Positions 62,608 through 64,000 of a DNA stretch of 64,000 bases are shown here, piece by piece. Positions within the stretch are counted from its first letter, which is position 1. Each line of letters opens with the position of its first letter. This DNA comes from Massilia sp. Root351 (GTDB lineage Bacteria; Pseudomonadota; Gammaproteobacteria; Burkholderiales; Burkholderiaceae_D). The stretch covers positions 125,126-189,125 of the forward strand of contig NZ_LMDJ01000032.1 of assembly GCF_001425045.1 (NCBI RefSeq), given 5' to 3'. A model generated the notes under the pieces. It saw nothing but the letters and a program-made list of their open reading frames with translations. It had not been told where the DNA came from and did no database searches. The translations under genes were made by a program, and so were the position numbers.

Positions 62608-63267
62608 ATGGCAAGAAAGCAATTTGATCTGATCGTGTTTGATTGGGACGGCACGTTGATGGACAGCACATCAACAATCGTGCGCTGCATCCAGGCTGCG
62701 GCCAAGGATCTGGCCCTGCCCATTCCCGGCGAGGACGCGGCCTCGCACGTCATCGGCCTGGGCCTGTACGAGGCCATGCAGGCGGTGATGCCCAACATCG
62801 ACCCCAAATATTATCCGCGCATGGTGGAGCGCTACCGCTACCACTACTTGTCGAAAGACCATGAGCTGACCTTGTTCAAGGGCGTGGCCGAGATGCTGCA
62901 GGAACTGTCGCAGCAGGCGTACTTCCTGGCCGTGGCGACCGGCAAGAGCCGCGTCGGCCTGAACCGCGCGATGAATGCGGCCGGGCTGCTGTCGCTGTTT
63001 GACGCCACGCGCTGCGCGGACGAAACCTTCTCCAAGCCGCATCCGGCCATGCTGCAGGAACTGACCCGTGAACTGGGACAGGACTTGAAGCGTACCCTGA
63101 TGATAGGCGACACCAGCCATGACTTGCTGATGGCCAACAACGCCGGTGCGGCCGGGGTGGCGGTCGAGTACGGCGCCCATCCGGTCGACCAGCTGCAGGC
63201 CTGCAACCCGATGTACTCGGCCAAAACCGTGGCCGAGCTGCACCAGTGGCTGAACGAGAACGCCTGA
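62608..63267 (+). CDS. HAD-family phosphatase (Gph-like)
   Basis: A 219-residue HAD hydrolase. Motif I is VFDWDGTLMDS (nucleophile Asp), motif II lies in AVATGKSR, the catalytic Lys is in FSKPHPAM and motif IV is MIGDTSHDLLMANNAG. The cap type resembles phosphoglycolate phosphatase, but this text (FDWDGTLMDSTSTIV) is the variant common downstream of rluC in betaproteobacteria, whose substrate is not settled. The stop overlaps the Rieske start by one base (TGATG). Confidence 0.88.
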   Translation: MARKQFDLIVFDWDGTLMDSTSTIVRCIQAAAKDLALPIPGEDAASHVIGLGLYEAMQAVMPNIDPKYYPRMVERYRYHYLSKDHELTLFKGVAEMLQELSQQAYFLAVATGKSRVGLNRAMNAAGLLSLFDATRCADETFSKPHPAMLQELTRELGQDLKRTLMIGDTSHDLLMANNAGAAGVAVEYGAHPVDQLQACNPMYSAKTVAELHQWLNENA

Positions 63268-63641
63268 TGAGCGATAGCGTGGAAATCCTGATCTGCGCGG
63301 CCGACGCGGTAGCGGACCTGGGCCGCGGCGTGCGCTTCCCAGTCACGGCCGGCGGCGAGGACGCCACCGGCTTCGTGGTGCGCTATGGCGGCAAGGTCTA
63401 CGGCTACCTGAACCGGTGCGCCCACGTGCCCATCGAACTGGACTGGAACCAGGGCGAATTTTTCGAGTCGAGCAAGCTGTACATCATGTGTTCGACCCAC
63501 GGCGCGGTGTACATTCCCGACAACGGCCAGTGCGCCGGCGGTCCGTGCCGTGGCGGCCGGCTGCGCCCGATCGCCGTGGTGGAGCACGACGAGCACCTTT
63601 ATTGGCAGCCGGACGACTACATCCGGCCCGCCCGCGCCTGA
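63267..63641 (+). CDS. Rieske [2Fe-2S] domain protein
   Basis: A 124-residue ferredoxin-like Rieske protein starting at 63267 (MSDSVEIL). The cluster ligands are plain: C-A-H in NRCAHVPIEL and C-S-T-H in MCSTHGAVY; a further CAGGPCRGG segment follows. There is no signal peptide or other domain. The electron partner is unknown. The HAD-Rieske-SppA order suggests one transcription unit with rluC. Confidence 0.88.
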   Translation: MSDSVEILICAADAVADLGRGVRFPVTAGGEDATGFVVRYGGKVYGYLNRCAHVPIELDWNQGEFFESSKLYIMCSTHGAVYIPDNGQCAGGPCRGGRLRPIAVVEHDEHLYWQPDDYIRPARA

Positions 63642-63669
63642 GCGGCGCCCACCCCCGAGTTAAGATTTT

Positions 63670-64000
63670 ATGAGCGACAATACGAGCGATAACAATCACG
63701 CTGGCGGCAACACTCCCGCCGGCGCCGCATCCAATCCGGCGCCTGCGCCCGCCCCATCGGTGGCGGGGCTGAACTGGGAGCGCGAGGTACTCGAAAAGCT
63801 GGTGCTGTCCACCGTGCGCGAGCGCCGCGCCAACCGGCGCTGGGGCATCTTCTTCAAATTGATGACCTTAGTGCTGGTATTTGTCGCCATCGCCGCCTAT
63901 TTCGATTTCACCTTCCCCGGCGCCGACACCGAAACCCTGGGCCGCCACACGGCCCTGATCGAGATCGAAGGCGATATCGAAACGGAAGGCAGCGGTTCGG
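63670..64000 (+). CDS. sppA: Signal peptide peptidase SppA (S49), 5' part
   Basis: The first 110 codons of a gene that runs out of the window. A Pro/Ala-rich cytoplasmic N-tail is followed by one TM helix (WGIFFKLMTLVLVFVAIAAYF) and RHTALIEIEGDIETEG, the entry strand of the S49 protease domain. SppA digests cleaved signal peptides in the inner membrane. The catalytic Ser and Lys lie beyond the window, so the assignment rests on layout and entry motif. Confidence 0.75.
   Translation, partial: MSDNTSDNNHAGGNTPAGAASNPAPAPAPSVAGLNWEREVLEKLVLSTVRERRANRRWGIFFKLMTLVLVFVAIAAYFDFTFPGADTETLGRHTALIEIEGDIETEGSGS

Overview
The window is high-GC DNA packed with genes. It looks like a chromosome segment of a betaproteobacterium in the Burkholderiales, most likely Oxalobacteraceae (Massilia/Duganella/Telluria type). 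That placement is inference. It rests on the gene repertoire (phasin, the sulfate uptake and cysB block, dut-coaBC-lspA-ileS-ribF order, TonB with two ExbDs, prkA-yeaH-spoVR) and on GGGGTC-cored palindromes of a kind I associate with these genomes. I see no prophage, insertion sequence, CRISPR array or rRNA operon; one tRNA gene is present.

Layout. 1-7.4 kb: the 3' end of livF, an M14-type peptidase with an alpha/beta hydrolase, a convergent phasin gene, a DMT exporter, a nitroreductase, a PBP7-type endopeptidase overlapping a convergent IclR regulator, and dgkA. 7.5-14.6 kb: a sulfur block (sbp, small hydrolase, 1-Cys peroxiredoxin, TauE-like exporter, cysT-cysW-cysA-cysB), with a repeated operator-like sequence before the exporter and before cysT. 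14.7-18.8 kb: a chemoreceptor with a CheR-tether C-terminus and a TonB-dependent receptor. 18.9-23.1 kb (minus strand): tas, pyrD, both N-end-rule aminoacyl-transferases (bpt and aat) and a Nudix hydrolase. 23.3 kb: initiator tRNA-Met with a clear promoter and terminator. 23.4-27.2 kb: two small unknown membrane proteins and a coupled DUF3142 plus 752-residue exported unknown pair. 27.2-38.0 kb (minus strand): alkA, a DMT exporter, xdhC, an adhesin-E-like protein, a degenerate M48-PDZ protein, dut, coaBC, lspA, ileS and ribF. 38.2-42.1 kb (minus strand): tonB-exbB-exbD-exbD-TPR. 42.6-47.4 kb (minus strand): prkA-yeaH-spoVR. 47.9-54.6 kb: adenine deaminase, an FtsX-like permease preceded by a degenerate duplicate of its own 5' end, an atypical receiver protein, a truncated haemoglobin with an FNR-like box, and rmuC. 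54.6-61.5 kb (minus strand): a mobA-moeA fusion, moaA, and rne with a long hairpin-rich leader. 61.6-64 kb: rluC, a HAD phosphatase, a Rieske protein and the start of sppA.

How the genes work together: sbp, CysTWA and CysB form a sulfate uptake and control unit. MoaA, MobA-MoeA and XdhC serve molybdenum-enzyme maturation. TonB/ExbB/ExbD can energise the TonB-dependent receptor. PrkA-YeaH-SpoVR is a conserved stress/nutrient module. Bpt and Aat tag proteins for ClpS/ClpAP degradation. rne and rluC are divergent, as in E. coli. I did not find a clearly new multi-gene system. The least explained pieces are the DUF3142/752-residue pair, the degenerate M48-PDZ protein with its adhesin-E partner, the atypical receiver protein beside the globin, and the palindromic repeats.
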